Assembly (NCBI GenBank): GCA_035505915.1
Contig: DATJQI010000064.1
Location: 1 to 49,038, forward strand
Direction: 5' to 3'
From: 40CM-2-70-7 sp035505915
GTDB taxonomy: Bacteria > Gemmatimonadota > Gemmatimonadetes > Gemmatimonadales > GWC2-71-9
Length of the DNA stretch: 49,038 nt
Position 1 is the first letter of the stretch. Every line of letters starts with the position of its first letter. Under the pieces are notes generated by a model. That model did no database searches. It was not told where the DNA came from and was given only the letters and a program-made list of their open reading frames with translations. Below, one piece after another: positions 7,447-15,832 of this stretch. Made by a program: the position numbers and the translations under genes.

Positions 7447-8673
7447 TTAGCCGATCGGCGCAAACCCGGGCAAGGCGGCGAGTGCGTCGCCGACGGTGTG
7501 GAACGAGCCGGTCACCAGGGTGGTCGCGGCGCCCTCCTGCACCAGCTCGAGGGCGCGCTCGAAGTCGGGCTCGAACACCACCGGCTGCCCGATGACGCGA
7601 TCGTCCGCCCATCCCGCCAGGTCCCGCGCCAGCCACCGTTGATGGTCCGGAACGGTGGGCGCCACGGTCAGCACCAGCCGGTCCACCGCCGGGAGGAGCC
7701 GCTCGAGCATGGGGCGCCACTCCTTGTCATTCCGGATCCCCACCAGCGCGTGGAGGGGCCGGCGCGGACGAGCCTCTTCCAGCGCCGCGACCAGCACATC
7801 CATCCCGTCCGGATTGTGCGCCACGTCGAAGATCCACGACCCCCGCACCTCGAACCGCCCCGGAATCGAGGCATCGGCGAACGATGCGGGGATGCCGGTT
7901 CCCGGCAGGCCGAACGGAGGGGGCAAGGCCCGGAGCGCCGCCCTCGCGACCGCCGCGTTCTGCATCTGATGGCGCCCGCGGAGACCCAGCCCGGAATGCG
8001 GAGTGCGGAATGCGGAACGCGGAACCGGGACAATGGGCTTCGCACCCCGCTTTCCGGCCTCCTCCATCAACACGCTCAGCACGGCCGGGTCTTGCTCACC
8101 GGTGACGAACGGCACCCCCGGTTTGGCGATGCCGGCTTTTTCGCGGGCAATCGAGGCCAGATCGGGACCGAGATAGTCCGTATGCTCGAGGGCGATCTTG
8201 GTGACCACGCTGGCGAGGGGAGTGATGACGTTGGTGGAATCGAGCCTGCCCCCCAGACCCACCTCCACCACCGCGATATCGACCTGCCGGGCCGCGAAGT
8301 CGGCGAAGGCGATGGCCGTCAGGCACTCGAAGAAGCTCGCTTCCAGCCGCTCGATGTGCGGCCGCAGAGTTTCCGTCCACTGGGCGAAGGCATCCTCGGA
8401 GATGGGGACGCCATCCACGAGGATGCGCTCCGTGGCTGAGACCAGGTGAGGGGAGGTGTAGAGGCCGACCCGGAACCCGCGGGCACGCAGGTCGGCGGTC
8501 AGGAAGGCGCAGGTGCTCCCCTTCCCGTTGGTGCCGCCCACGTGGATGCTCGGGAAGTGGCGCTCCGGGTGCCCCAGGACGTTCAGGAGCCCCTCGGTGG
8601 GACCGAGGCTCCACTTGATACGGCCGGCTTGTCGGGAGAAGAGAAAGCGTGTGGCGTCTGCGTACCTGCTCAG
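7447..8673 (-). CDS. folC: Folylpolyglutamate / dihydrofolate synthase, probable CTG start
   Basis: ATP-dependent ligation of glutamate to (dihydro)folate. P-loop VGGTNGKGST, then DIAVVEVGLGGRLDSTN, ALEHTDYLG, and the C-terminal ligase domain with FDVAHNPDGM. The family needs about 45 residues before the P-loop (here YADATRFLFSRQAGRIKWSL and onward). That frame contains no ATG, GTG or TTG; the only plausible initiator is CTG at 8673, which overlaps the accD stop as CTGA and has GGAGG seven bases upstream. From it the protein is 408 residues. A GCGGAATG-type repeat at 7991-8026 encodes PRSAFRTPHSG between the two domains. Whether the enzyme is bifunctional cannot be decided here. Confidence 0.92.
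   Translation of the reverse strand: MSRYADATRFLFSRQAGRIKWSLGPTEGLLNVLGHPERHFPSIHVGGTNGKGSTCAFLTADLRARGFRVGLYTSPHLVSATERILVDGVPISEDAFAQWTETLRPHIERLEASFFECLTAIAFADFAARQVDIAVVEVGLGGRLDSTNVITPLASVVTKIALEHTDYLGPDLASIAREKAGIAKPGVPFVTGEQDPAVLSVLMEEAGKRGAKPIVPVPRSAFRTPHSGLGLRGRHQMQNAAVARAALRALPPPFGLPGTGIPASFADASIPGRFEVRGSWIFDVAHNPDGMDVLVAALEEARPRRPLHALVGIRNDKEWRPMLERLLPAVDRLVLTVAPTVPDHQRWLARDLAGWADDRVIGQPVVFEPDFERALELVQEGAATTLVTGSFHTVGDALAALPGFAPIG
7991..8026 (-). repeat. GCGGAATG-type repeat inside folC
   Basis: On the + strand: GGAATGCGGAGTGCGGAATG then CGGAACGCGGAACCGGG, four near copies of an 8-bp word. It is read in frame as PRSAFRTPHSGL. A sister copy in the same coding orientation lies in the deacetylase gene at 18303-18332 and encodes HPTPHSAF. 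Confidence 0.7.
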
Positions 8674-9527
8674 TCCGCGGCCTCCGCCGGCCGCCGGCCG
8701 GCCATGTGACGCAGAAGCTGGGCGGTGGTCTCCCGCAGCTCGCCCCGCGGCACCACCGCGTCCACCATCCCGTGGTCCAACAGGAACTCGGCCGTCTGGA
8801 ACCCCTCGGGAAGGTCCTGGCCGATGGTCTGCTTGATCACCCGCGGCCCCGCGAACCCGATCACCGCGCCGGGCTCCGCCAGAATGACGTCCCCCTGCAT
8901 GGCGTACGAGGCGGAAACCCCGCCGGTGGTGGGGTTCGTGAGTATCGAAACGTAGGGGATGCGCTTCGAGGCGAGCTCCGCCAGCACCACGGAGGTCTTG
9001 GCGAGCTGCATGAGGGAAAGCACCCCTTCCTGCATCCGCGCCCCGCCCGAGGCGGAGACCAGGATGAGGGGGACCCGCTTGTCGATGGAGCGCCGGGCCA
9101 GCCGGGCGATCTTCTCGCCCACCACCGCCCCCATCGATCCGCCCATGAAGGCGAAGTCCATCACGCCCAAGTCGACGGCGATCCCTTCGAGCCGGGCGTA
9201 CCCGGTCCTGATGGCGTCCAGGGGACCCGCCTTCTTGACGGAGGCTTCGAGGCGGTTGGCGTAATTCTCGAACTTGAGGGGGTCGGCGGACTTGAGCTTG
9301 GTTTCGGTCTCGTGCCAGGAGCCTTCATCCACCAGAAGGTCGATGTATTCCTGCGCGGTAATCCGGCGATGGTGGCCGCAGTTGGGACAGACATTCAAGG
9401 CCCGGAGGAACTTCTCCTTGATGTCGATATGGCCGCATTCCTCGCACTTTTCCCACGCGTCGGGCGGGATTTCGAGCTTGGTACGCTCGGTCGTGCGGGG
9501 TTTGCGCTCTTTCTTGAACCAGGCCAT
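8670..9527 (-). CDS. accD: Acetyl-CoA carboxylase carboxyltransferase subunit beta
   Basis: Zinc-binding beta chain of the carboxyltransferase that makes malonyl-CoA. 285 residues. The N-terminal four-Cys zinc ribbon (C28, C31, C47, C50: KCEECGH and CPNCGHH) is diagnostic for AccD rather than a propionyl-CoA carboxylase chain. A crotonase-like core follows with LVSASGGARMQEG and NPTTGGVSASYAMQGD. It overlaps folC by 4 bp, a common accD-folC arrangement. A 75-bp gap separates it from rodA. accA is not in the window; a separate acyl-CoA carboxylase set lies at 33120-38838. Confidence 0.97.
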   Translation of the reverse strand: MAWFKKERKPRTTERTKLEIPPDAWEKCEECGHIDIKEKFLRALNVCPNCGHHRRITAQEYIDLLVDEGSWHETETKLKSADPLKFENYANRLEASVKKAGPLDAIRTGYARLEGIAVDLGVMDFAFMGGSMGAVVGEKIARLARRSIDKRVPLILVSASGGARMQEGVLSLMQLAKTSVVLAELASKRIPYVSILTNPTTGGVSASYAMQGDVILAEPGAVIGFAGPRVIKQTIGQDLPEGFQTAEFLLDHGMVDAVVPRGELRETTAQLLRHMAGRRPAEAAD

Positions 9528-9602
9528 TCACGCTCAGGGTGGAAGGTGTTGCGGCACAATTTGGGAGGGGGCCAGACACGCCGCCAGCCCTGATGTTCTA
9601 AC

Positions 9603-10859
9603 TCATTGTCCCGCACTGATATACCCCGATTGCCGCGATTCGTAAGCCACCCGGAGCGCAATCCCCACGGCCAGGAAGCAGGTGAGCAGGAAGGAGCCGC
9701 CGTACGAGAAAAACGGCAAGGGGATGCCGGTGATCGGGAGGAGGTTGACCGTCATCCCCACGTTCTCGACCACGTGGGTGAAGAGCATCCCGGCCACCCC
9801 GAGGACGCAGAGGCTCATGAAGGGGTCGGTCGCCCGCCGGGCTACCCGGACCAGGATCAGGAGCAGGGTCGCGAAGAGCGCCAGCGCCACCACCACGCCG
9901 ACGAACCCCAGCTCCTCCCCCACCACCGAAAAGATGAAATCGGTGTGCTGGGCCGGCAGAAAGGCCAGCCGCTTCTGTGTCCCGAGGGTAAACCCCTTCC
10001 CGAGGAGCCCCCCGGACCCGATGGCGACCTTGGACTGGATCACGTGCCACCCGGTGGCGCGCGGGTCGACGTCCGGGTTGAGAAAGACCAGGAGCCGGTT
10101 CTGCTGGTACGGCTGGAGGTGTCGCCAGAACGGCAGCGCGATGACCCCCATCACGATGTTCACCAGCATCACCGCCAGGCCTTCCCACACGTACGGCCGC
10201 CACAGGAGGAGCAGGCCGAACAGGAGGAGGATCCAGGCGCCCCACACCACGGTGGAGAAAGCCAATATCAGCCCGATGGCCGGGGAGCCCAGCATGATCA
10301 GGAGCGACGGCTTGGTTCCGGCCCAGAAGAGCATCGCGAAGAAGATGGCGATGAAAACGATGGCGCTCCCCAGGTCGGGCTGGAGGGCCACCAGGAGAAA
10401 CGGGACCCCCAGGATGACGCAGGGGACGGCGAGCTCCCGCAGCGTGGCGGCCGGCTCCCGGCGGTCCGCCAGCCACCGCGCCAGCATCAGGATCACGCCG
10501 AGCTTGGCGAGCTCCGCCGGCTGGCCCAAGCGATGGCCGCCGATGGCGATCCACGAATGCTCACTCGCGGCGGTTCCGGCCCCTTTGCCGATCACGAGGG
10601 TGAGCATGAGTATGAAGATCACGATCCCGTAGACGTAGGGGGTGGCCCATTCCAGCATCCGGGGAGAGACGCGGAAGGCGAAGGCGGCGGCCAGCCCGCC
10701 CACCGCGAGCCAGATCACCTGCTTGCGCCAGATGTGCGCCGCCACGGTCGGAACGTCGGTCTGACCGGCGGAGTAGAGGACGGCCAGCCCGTAGGCGGCG
10801 AGCGCCAGGGTGACGATCACGAGGGGGCGGTCGAGCCCCGCGAGCCGCTTACCGGCCAC
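9603..10859 (-). CDS. rodA: RodA, SEDS peptidoglycan glycosyltransferase
   Basis: Integral membrane polymerase of the elongasome that works with PBP2. 418 residues with about ten hydrophobic segments. SEDS signatures: QPDLGSAIVFIAIFF, SKVAIGSGGLLGKGFTLG, AQHTDFIFSVVGEELGF, and the C-terminal LLPITGIPLPFFSYGGS. Start GTG 10859 overlaps the end of mrdA by 11 bp. A longer reading from 10934 adds a Pro/Arg-rich stretch that merely mirrors mrdA coding sequence. The start is less certain than the identity. Confidence 0.95.
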   Translation of the reverse strand: MAGKRLAGLDRPLVIVTLALAAYGLAVLYSAGQTDVPTVAAHIWRKQVIWLAVGGLAAAFAFRVSPRMLEWATPYVYGIVIFILMLTLVIGKGAGTAASEHSWIAIGGHRLGQPAELAKLGVILMLARWLADRREPAATLRELAVPCVILGVPFLLVALQPDLGSAIVFIAIFFAMLFWAGTKPSLLIMLGSPAIGLILAFSTVVWGAWILLLFGLLLLWRPYVWEGLAVMLVNIVMGVIALPFWRHLQPYQQNRLLVFLNPDVDPRATGWHVIQSKVAIGSGGLLGKGFTLGTQKRLAFLPAQHTDFIFSVVGEELGFVGVVVALALFATLLLILVRVARRATDPFMSLCVLGVAGMLFTHVVENVGMTVNLLPITGIPLPFFSYGGSFLLTCFLAVGIALRVAYESRQSGYISAGQ

Positions 10860-12726
10860 CGGTCGAGTCGGGGGGCGGAGTGGTGGTGTCCGGAGGCACG
10901 GGCTCGGTGCCCCGCGGCAGAAGGCGAAGCTCACGGGGGGCGGAGTCCGCGGGCAGGATGAAGCGCGCGTTCGAGGCCGCCGTGGAATCCACGCCGAGGT
11001 ACTTGGCGATCACGCGGGTCACGAGTGGAGCGACGTACGGGCCTTCCCGCGCGAACTCCACGATGGCCCCCACCACGATCTGCGGCCGGTCGGCGGGCGC
11101 GAACGCGATGAACCAGCCGTGGTTCGGCCCGTGCGGGTTCTGGGCGGTGCCGGTCTTCCCCGCGATCGTGATGTCGCCGAGGCGGGCCGCCCGCGCGGTT
11201 CCCGTCTCCACGACCCCCACCATGGCCTGGCGCAGCCCCTGGAGCTGCTGATCGGACAGGTCCAGATCTTCCACCGGCTCGGCGGACTGGTGGACCACGT
11301 ACGGCGCCCGGGACTTGCCGTCGCTCGCCAGCATCTGGTACAGGCGGACCATGTCGATGAGGCTCTGGGCGTTCTCGCCCTGCCCGATGGCCAGGTTCAG
11401 GGTCACCGCGGAGGTCCAGTGCCGGGGGCCGTACACGCGGTCGTAGTACTCGGTGCCGCCCGGAAACTCCGGTGTGATCTCTCCCGGCAGATCGATGCCG
11501 GTGCGGGTCCGGAACCCCAGGGCATTCACGTCTTCGAGGAGCGACGTCAGGCCGAGCTTCAGTCCGAGCTGGTAGAAGTAGACGTCGCAGCTCTGGGAGA
11601 TGGCCTGGGAGAGCGTGAGATCCCCGTGACCGCGCGGCTCCCAGCACCGGAAGTACCGGTTGCCGTACTGGAGGCCGCCGGTACAGGGGATGGGCATCCG
11701 CGTGTTCATCGTGACCACGCCGCGCCGCAGTCCGATGGCCGCGACGAGGAGCTTCCAGGTGGAACCCGGCGGATAGCGGGCCTGGATGGCGCGGTCGAAG
11801 AAGGGATTGGCGGGGTTCTCGTTCAGCTTGCGCCAGGTGTCGGGGTCCACGCCGCCGACGAACGCATTGGGGTCGTATCCCGGCGCGCTGTAGAGCGCGA
11901 GAATCTCTCCGGTATTCGGGTTCATCGCGATGACGGCGCCCCGCTGCCCCGCCGGGAACACCTGGGCCACGTAGCGCTGGAGATCGAGGTCGATGGTGGT
12001 CCGGATGGTGGCGCCCGCCACGGGCGGCAGCGTCGGCGCCGCGCCCGCCTCACGCACCACGCGCCCGATGGCGCTCACTTCGACGAACCGCTGGCCGTCC
12101 TGGCCCCGGAGCGAGTCGTCGTACTGGCGCTCGAGTCCCGTCTTCCCCACCAGGGCGCCCAGCCGCATCCCCGCGTACCGCGGAGAGCCCCGCTCGTCCT
12201 CCGTGACTTCTCCCACCGTCCCCAGCAGATGCGCCGCGGCCGCGGAATCGGGATAGTGCCGCCGCGGCTCGGCCTGAATGAAGAGGCCGGGGATCTCGAG
12301 CCGCCGCTCCTCGAGCTGGGCGACCAGATCGAGCGGTGCGTTCGCCATTACCAGTGCGGGCTGATACGGCGCCCGCAGGAACCGCTGCAGCACCCGCTCG
12401 ACGGCCGCCGAATCGAGATCCGCGAGGGGCGCGATCACCGCCAGCCGGCTGCGCAGCCGCGCCGTGTCGTCGGGCAGGAGGGAGATGGTGTACCCCGGCA
12501 CGTTGTCGGCCAGCACCTTCCCGTTCCGATCCAGGATCCGGCCGCGCGGCGCGGGGAGGATGATCTCCTTGAGGCGGTTGGTCTCGGATTGGAGGCGGTA
12601 GCGGCTGTATCCCAGGATCTGCGTGCGGAAGAACGCGATGGTGAGCACCGCGAAGGCTCCCCACACCACCCACCGCACCCAGCGCAGGCGGCGGTCGAGC
12701 AGGAAGGGGTGAAACGGATGGCTCAC
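10849..12726 (-). CDS. mrdA: Penicillin-binding protein 2 (elongasome transpeptidase)
   Basis: Class B PBP that cross-links peptidoglycan during elongation. 625 residues: one N-terminal membrane anchor (about 18-35), the PBP dimerisation domain (RGRILDRNGKVLADNVPGY), and a transpeptidase domain with S322-T-W-K325 (PPGSTWKLL), SCD motif at 379-381 (QSCDVYFY, usual for PBP2) and KTG at 524-526 (AGKTGTAQ). The Pro/Thr-rich tail after residue 600 is probably flexible. GTG start overlaps the mreD stop as GTGA, with rodA following. Confidence 0.96.
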   Translation of the reverse strand: MSHPFHPFLLDRRLRWVRWVVWGAFAVLTIAFFRTQILGYSRYRLQSETNRLKEIILPAPRGRILDRNGKVLADNVPGYTISLLPDDTARLRSRLAVIAPLADLDSAAVERVLQRFLRAPYQPALVMANAPLDLVAQLEERRLEIPGLFIQAEPRRHYPDSAAAAHLLGTVGEVTEDERGSPRYAGMRLGALVGKTGLERQYDDSLRGQDGQRFVEVSAIGRVVREAGAAPTLPPVAGATIRTTIDLDLQRYVAQVFPAGQRGAVIAMNPNTGEILALYSAPGYDPNAFVGGVDPDTWRKLNENPANPFFDRAIQARYPPGSTWKLLVAAIGLRRGVVTMNTRMPIPCTGGLQYGNRYFRCWEPRGHGDLTLSQAISQSCDVYFYQLGLKLGLTSLLEDVNALGFRTRTGIDLPGEITPEFPGGTEYYDRVYGPRHWTSAVTLNLAIGQGENAQSLIDMVRLYQMLASDGKSRAPYVVHQSAEPVEDLDLSDQQLQGLRQAMVGVVETGTARAARLGDITIAGKTGTAQNPHGPNHGWFIAFAPADRPQIVVGAIVEFAREGPYVAPLVTRVIAKYLGVDSTAASNARFILPADSAPRELRLLPRGTEPVPPDTTTPPPDSTGGR

Positions 12727-13220
12727 GCGTCGCCCATCCGCACCGAGACCCAGCGGCCCAGGGTCCACAGCACCACCACGCCGACCGCCGCCGTGGTGAG
12801 ACTCTGCAGCGGCGACCAGACCAGGAGCTCCCACGCCAGCGGCGAGCCTTTCAGCTCTCCCGAGGCGAGCACGACGACGAGATTCCGGACCCAGGTCCCG
12901 CCGAACAGGATGCACCCGTTGACGAACAGGTTCTCGGCGAAGAACACGGCCTTGGCCCAGGACGAGAAATACCCGACCAGCGTATGCGCGAGCGCGGCGG
13001 AGCCGAACGACGCCGGGGTCAGGGCGTCCCGCAAGAGGCCCACCACGAATCCCGCGGCCGCACTGGGCCCCGGCGCGGCGCGGATGGTGTACATCAGGAG
13101 CGCGAGCAGCAGGAAGTCGGGGGCGATCCGGTCGTCCCCCAGCCGGGTCCGCACCGAGAAGTGCAGCAGCACGAGGCCGATGAGCACGATCCAGAACCGG
13201 TAGCGGTCGCTCTTCCTCAC
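12723..13220 (-). CDS. mreD: Rod-shape-determining protein MreD
   Basis: 165-residue integral membrane protein with about five hydrophobic segments, starting at RFWIVLIGLVLLHFSV. Sequence conservation in the MreD family is low, but position between mreC and mrdA, size, and the motifs APDFLLLALLMYTIR and GFVVGLLRDAL match. It links MreC and the PBP2/RodA polymerase to MreB. The GTG start overlaps the mreC stop as GTGA. Confidence 0.9.
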   Translation of the reverse strand: MRKSDRYRFWIVLIGLVLLHFSVRTRLGDDRIAPDFLLLALLMYTIRAAPGPSAAAGFVVGLLRDALTPASFGSAALAHTLVGYFSSWAKAVFFAENLFVNGCILFGGTWVRNLVVVLASGELKGSPLAWELLVWSPLQSLTTAAVGVVVLWTLGRWVSVRMGDA

Positions 13221-14071
13221 GGGCTCTTCCCCTCCGCCTGGAAGAGATCCTTGAGGGAGGCGCCGCTCCTCGGCGCGCCGGTCAGGATCATCACGTGGGT
13301 GACCGAGGCCGGGTGCACCGCCGGGCGCACCAGATAGGTGCGCTCCCAGTGCTCGACTTCGGCCCCCGGTCCGATGACGGTGCCGAGCGGAATGCCGCGC
13401 GGAATGACGCCGCCCAGCCCCGACGACACGATGAGCGTGCTGTCCGGGACCTGGTTCCGGTACGGCACCCCCTGCAGCTCGAGGAGCCAGATGCCGGGCC
13501 CTTCCGAGCCCCGCGGCGCCACGATGCCGTAGACGCTCCCGTCCACCGCCATGGCGCTGGCGCGGAACTCCGGATGGGCCCAGGTGGCGACCACGCTGGT
13601 CTGCTCGTCGACGCTCGCGACGACGCCCACCAGGCCTTCGGGCGACACCACGGTGTCGAGCGGGCGCACGCCCTGCTTGCGGCCCGCGGACACGAGGAAC
13701 GTGAGGGGATCGGTGGGCCCCGCTTCATGCAGCACTTCCGCGGGCACATAGGCGACGGAGAGGCGGGAGCCGAGCCCGAGGAGACCGCGGAGCCGCGCGT
13801 TCTCGGCGCGGAGCTCCGGGAGAAACGCGGCCGCGAGGATCGCCGAGTCGCGTTCCGCCGTCACGGCGGCGAGGCGCGCCCGGGAGCTTCGCAAGGTTTC
13901 GGTTTCTTCCTGCAGCGCGAGCAGCGGCGCGAGGATGGTCTGGCGGATGGCCCGGCTGATCGGCTCCCGCCAGGTGTCGGGGACGCTCATCGCGGCGACC
14001 GACAGGGCGACACACCCGAGGAACACGAGCGTCCCCGCCCGCGATCCATAGCGGTCCGCCCCGATCGTCAT
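13217..14071 (-). CDS. mreC: Rod-shape-determining protein MreC
   Basis: 284 residues: an N-terminal membrane segment (about 13-30), a periplasmic coiled coil (about 50-95; LQEETETLRSSRARL, LPELRAENARLRGLL), and the paired beta-barrel domain (VSPEGLVGVV, SSGLGGVIPRGIPLGTV). It acts as periplasmic scaffold and activator of PBP2. Start ATG 14071 lies 7 bp after the mreB stop, with GAGG upstream. Confidence 0.95.
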   Translation of the reverse strand: MTIGADRYGSRAGTLVFLGCVALSVAAMSVPDTWREPISRAIRQTILAPLLALQEETETLRSSRARLAAVTAERDSAILAAAFLPELRAENARLRGLLGLGSRLSVAYVPAEVLHEAGPTDPLTFLVSAGRKQGVRPLDTVVSPEGLVGVVASVDEQTSVVATWAHPEFRASAMAVDGSVYGIVAPRGSEGPGIWLLELQGVPYRNQVPDSTLIVSSGLGGVIPRGIPLGTVIGPGAEVEHWERTYLVRPAVHPASVTHVMILTGAPRSGASLKDLFQAEGKSP

Positions 14072-14078
14072 CCCCGCC

Positions 14079-15122
14079 TCAAGTGGTCAGGACGTTGCGG
14101 TATTTCTCCGGATCGTCCAGGATCCGGCCCGTGCCGCGCACCACACAGGTCATCGGATCCTCGTCCAGATGGATGGGCAGTCCGGTTTCCTGCTGGAGGA
14201 GCACGTCGAGGCCGCGAATCAGCGCTCCGCCCCCCGTCATCACGATCCCGCGGTCGACGATGTCGGACGCCAGCTCGGGCGGCGTGATCTCGAGCGCGCG
14301 CCGCACCGCGTCGACGATCTGCTGGATCGGCTCCTGCACCGCCTCGCGCACTTCGCTCGAGTGCACGCGGACGATCTTCGGAATCCCGGACACCAGGTCC
14401 CGGCCCTTCACTTCCATTTCCCGCTCTTCGCCCACCGGTGCCGCCGAGCCGATCTGGATCTTGATCTGCTCCGCGGTGGGCTCGCCGATGAGGAGGTTGT
14501 AGTTCTTGCGCATGAACTGGACGATGGCCTGGTCCAGCTCGTCGCCGCCGGTCCGGATCGACGTGTCCGAGACGATGCCGGAGAGGGCGATGACCGCGAT
14601 TTCCGTCGTGCCGCCGCCGATGTCGATCACCATGTTGCCGGTCGGCGTCTCCACCGGCAGCCCCACGCCGATCGCCGCCGCCATCGGCTCGGCCACCATG
14701 TACACCTCTTTGGCGCCCGCCGACTGGGCCGAATCCCGCACCGCGCGCTTCTCCACCTCCGTGATCCCGGAGGGCACGCACACGATCACTTTCGGCTTCA
14801 CGCGGAAGAGATGGCGGTCGATGATGGTCTTGAGAAAGAAGCGGAGCATCTTCTCGGTCACGTCGAAGTCCGCGATGACGCCGTCCTTGAGCGGACGGAC
14901 CGCGAGGATGCCGTCGGGTGTGCGCCCGAGCATCCGCTTCGCTTCCAGACCGATACCCTTGATCTTCCCGGTGGCCTTCTCGATCGCGACCACCGAGGGC
15001 TCGTTCAAGACGATGCCTTCGCCCCGCACGTAGATGAGCGTGTTCGCCGTGCCGAGATCGACGGCAATCTCGTTCGCGGGGCTCCACGCACTAATTCTGA
15101 AATTCGGCCAGCGTAGCGGCAC
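14079..15122 (-). CDS. mreB: Rod-shape-determining actin homologue MreB
   Basis: Cytoplasmic ATP-dependent filament that steers peptidoglycan elongation. 347 residues with actin-fold motifs IAVDLGTANTLIYV (phosphate 1), VIDIGGGTTEIAVIAL (phosphate 2) and VMTGGGALIRGLD (adenosine). Start GTG 15122 gives a Trp/Arg-rich N-terminus (MPLRWPNFRISAW) that could be the membrane-binding amphipathic helix. It is longer than in most MreB proteins, and no other ATG or GTG exists before DLGTANT. First gene of the block that runs on to guaA, with a promoter-like sequence at 15172-15200. Confidence 0.96.
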   Translation of the reverse strand: MPLRWPNFRISAWSPANEIAVDLGTANTLIYVRGEGIVLNEPSVVAIEKATGKIKGIGLEAKRMLGRTPDGILAVRPLKDGVIADFDVTEKMLRFFLKTIIDRHLFRVKPKVIVCVPSGITEVEKRAVRDSAQSAGAKEVYMVAEPMAAAIGVGLPVETPTGNMVIDIGGGTTEIAVIALSGIVSDTSIRTGGDELDQAIVQFMRKNYNLLIGEPTAEQIKIQIGSAAPVGEEREMEVKGRDLVSGIPKIVRVHSSEVREAVQEPIQQIVDAVRRALEITPPELASDIVDRGIVMTGGGALIRGLDVLLQQETGLPIHLDEDPMTCVVRGTGRILDDPEKYRNVLTT

Positions 15123-15171
15123 AGGCAGTCAGGGCAAAGGAAAATGGGGGGCAACCAGAGCCGACGTCCCC

Positions 15172-15200
15172 AAGGTAATGAATGCCATAACTGCAAGCAA
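15172..15200 (-). promoter_or_regulatory. Promoter-like sequence for the mreB block
   Basis: Reading leftward: TTGCTT, 17-bp spacer, TACCTT, in a locally AT-richer stretch. The leader to GTG 15122 would be about 43 nt. It has the same layout as the promoters at 1314-1356 and 33095-33123. Confidence 0.5.
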
Positions 15201-15211
15201 TACTTGATGTT

Positions 15212-15361
15212 CTAGGACACCCCCAATTGGCGGCAGGGCGCGTGCGGATCCGACTGGCGGGGACCATCCACCGCCGGGCGCCGGTCCAGGTTCGCGACGG
15301 CCACCGCGAAGTCGCGCGCCAGCGTCGCCACCCGGGCCAGGACCCCGTAATCGATCTCCAT
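15212..15361 (-). CDS. Possible 49-residue protein upstream of mreB
   Basis: Open frame from ATG 15361 to TAG 15212. AAGGAG lies directly before the ATG, which is closer than usual for a ribosome binding site. The first half (DYGVLARVATLARDFAVAVA) could form an amphipathic helix; the second half is polar and rich in Pro. I recognise no family. It sits between the 181-bp repeat element and the mreB promoter, in an otherwise gene-free 500 bp. It could be a genuine small protein or chance. Confidence 0.3.
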   Translation of the reverse strand: MEIDYGVLARVATLARDFAVAVANLDRRPAVDGPRQSDPHAPCRQLGVS

Positions 15362-15389
15362 CTCCTTCTCACACAAAGCGAGCGACCAT

Positions 15390-15570
15390 TGTCATCCTGA
15401 GCGCCGAAGGCGCGAAGGATCCCGGTGTCCCGCGCAACGCGAAGGATCCCGGTCTCCCGCGCAAACGCGAAGGATCCCTGTGTCCCGCGCAACGCGAAGG
15501 ATCCGGTGCCCCGCGAAGGGACCGGTGCCTCGGGCGCGAATCGAGATCCTTCGCTTCGCTCAGGATGACA
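15390..15570. repeat. 181-bp repeat element with 14-bp terminal inverted repeats
   Basis: Ends are TGTCATCCTGAGCG (15390-15403) and its exact complement CGCTCAGGATGACA (15557-15570). Inside are three near-perfect 27-28 bp units starting CGCGAAGGATCCCGGTGTCC at 15411, 15438 and 15466, and a decayed fourth from 15493. No coding capacity. The arm word TCATCCTGAGCGAAGCGAAGGA resembles a motif I recall as dispersed in many bacteria, so a REP/MITE-like, non-autonomous element is likely. Confidence 0.75.
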
Positions 15571-15619
15571 GCATTGCCGCCCGCTTTATAAGACGAAAGG
15601 ATGGTGTAACTTACAGCCC

Positions 15620-15832
15620 ATGCGTTCCGTCCGTCCGGCGGAGATCGCCGTCGTCGATCTCGCGCTCTGCGACCGCTGCGGCCTCTGCCTCCCTCTGTGC
15701 CCCCCCGAGGCCATCCACCTGGCGCTGGCCGACCTCGTGGTGGACGACGACTCGTGCACCGGGTGCCGGAAATGCGTCGCCCCCTGCCCCGTGGGCGCCC
15801 TGTCGATGGTGCCCAACCGCGCCGCCGCCTGA
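15620..15832 (+). CDS. Small 2[4Fe-4S] ferredoxin
   Basis: 70 residues with two CxxCxxCxxxCP clusters: C17, C20, C23, C27 and C46, C49, C52, C56. These bind two low-potential [4Fe-4S] centres. The next gene begins on the base after the stop, so it is very likely the electron donor for the adjacent geranylgeranyl-reductase-family flavoprotein, an arrangement known from archaeal homologues. No Shine-Dalgarno sequence precedes ATG 15620; CTTTAT-17-TAACTT just upstream could drive a leaderless transcript (weak). Confidence 0.92.
   Translation: MRSVRPAEIAVVDLALCDRCGLCLPLCPPEAIHLALADLVVDDDSCTGCRKCVAPCPVGALSMVPNRAAA

Noticed and set aside
9588..15215. Shared 10-mer TGATGTTCTA upstream of accD and of mreB
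   Set aside because: Only two copies, at different distances from the genes, and no symmetry; probably chance.
15091..15492. 133-residue leftward frame upstream of mreB
   Set aside because: Its first part is the translated 27-bp tandem repeat and it runs into mreB in another frame; no family resemblance.
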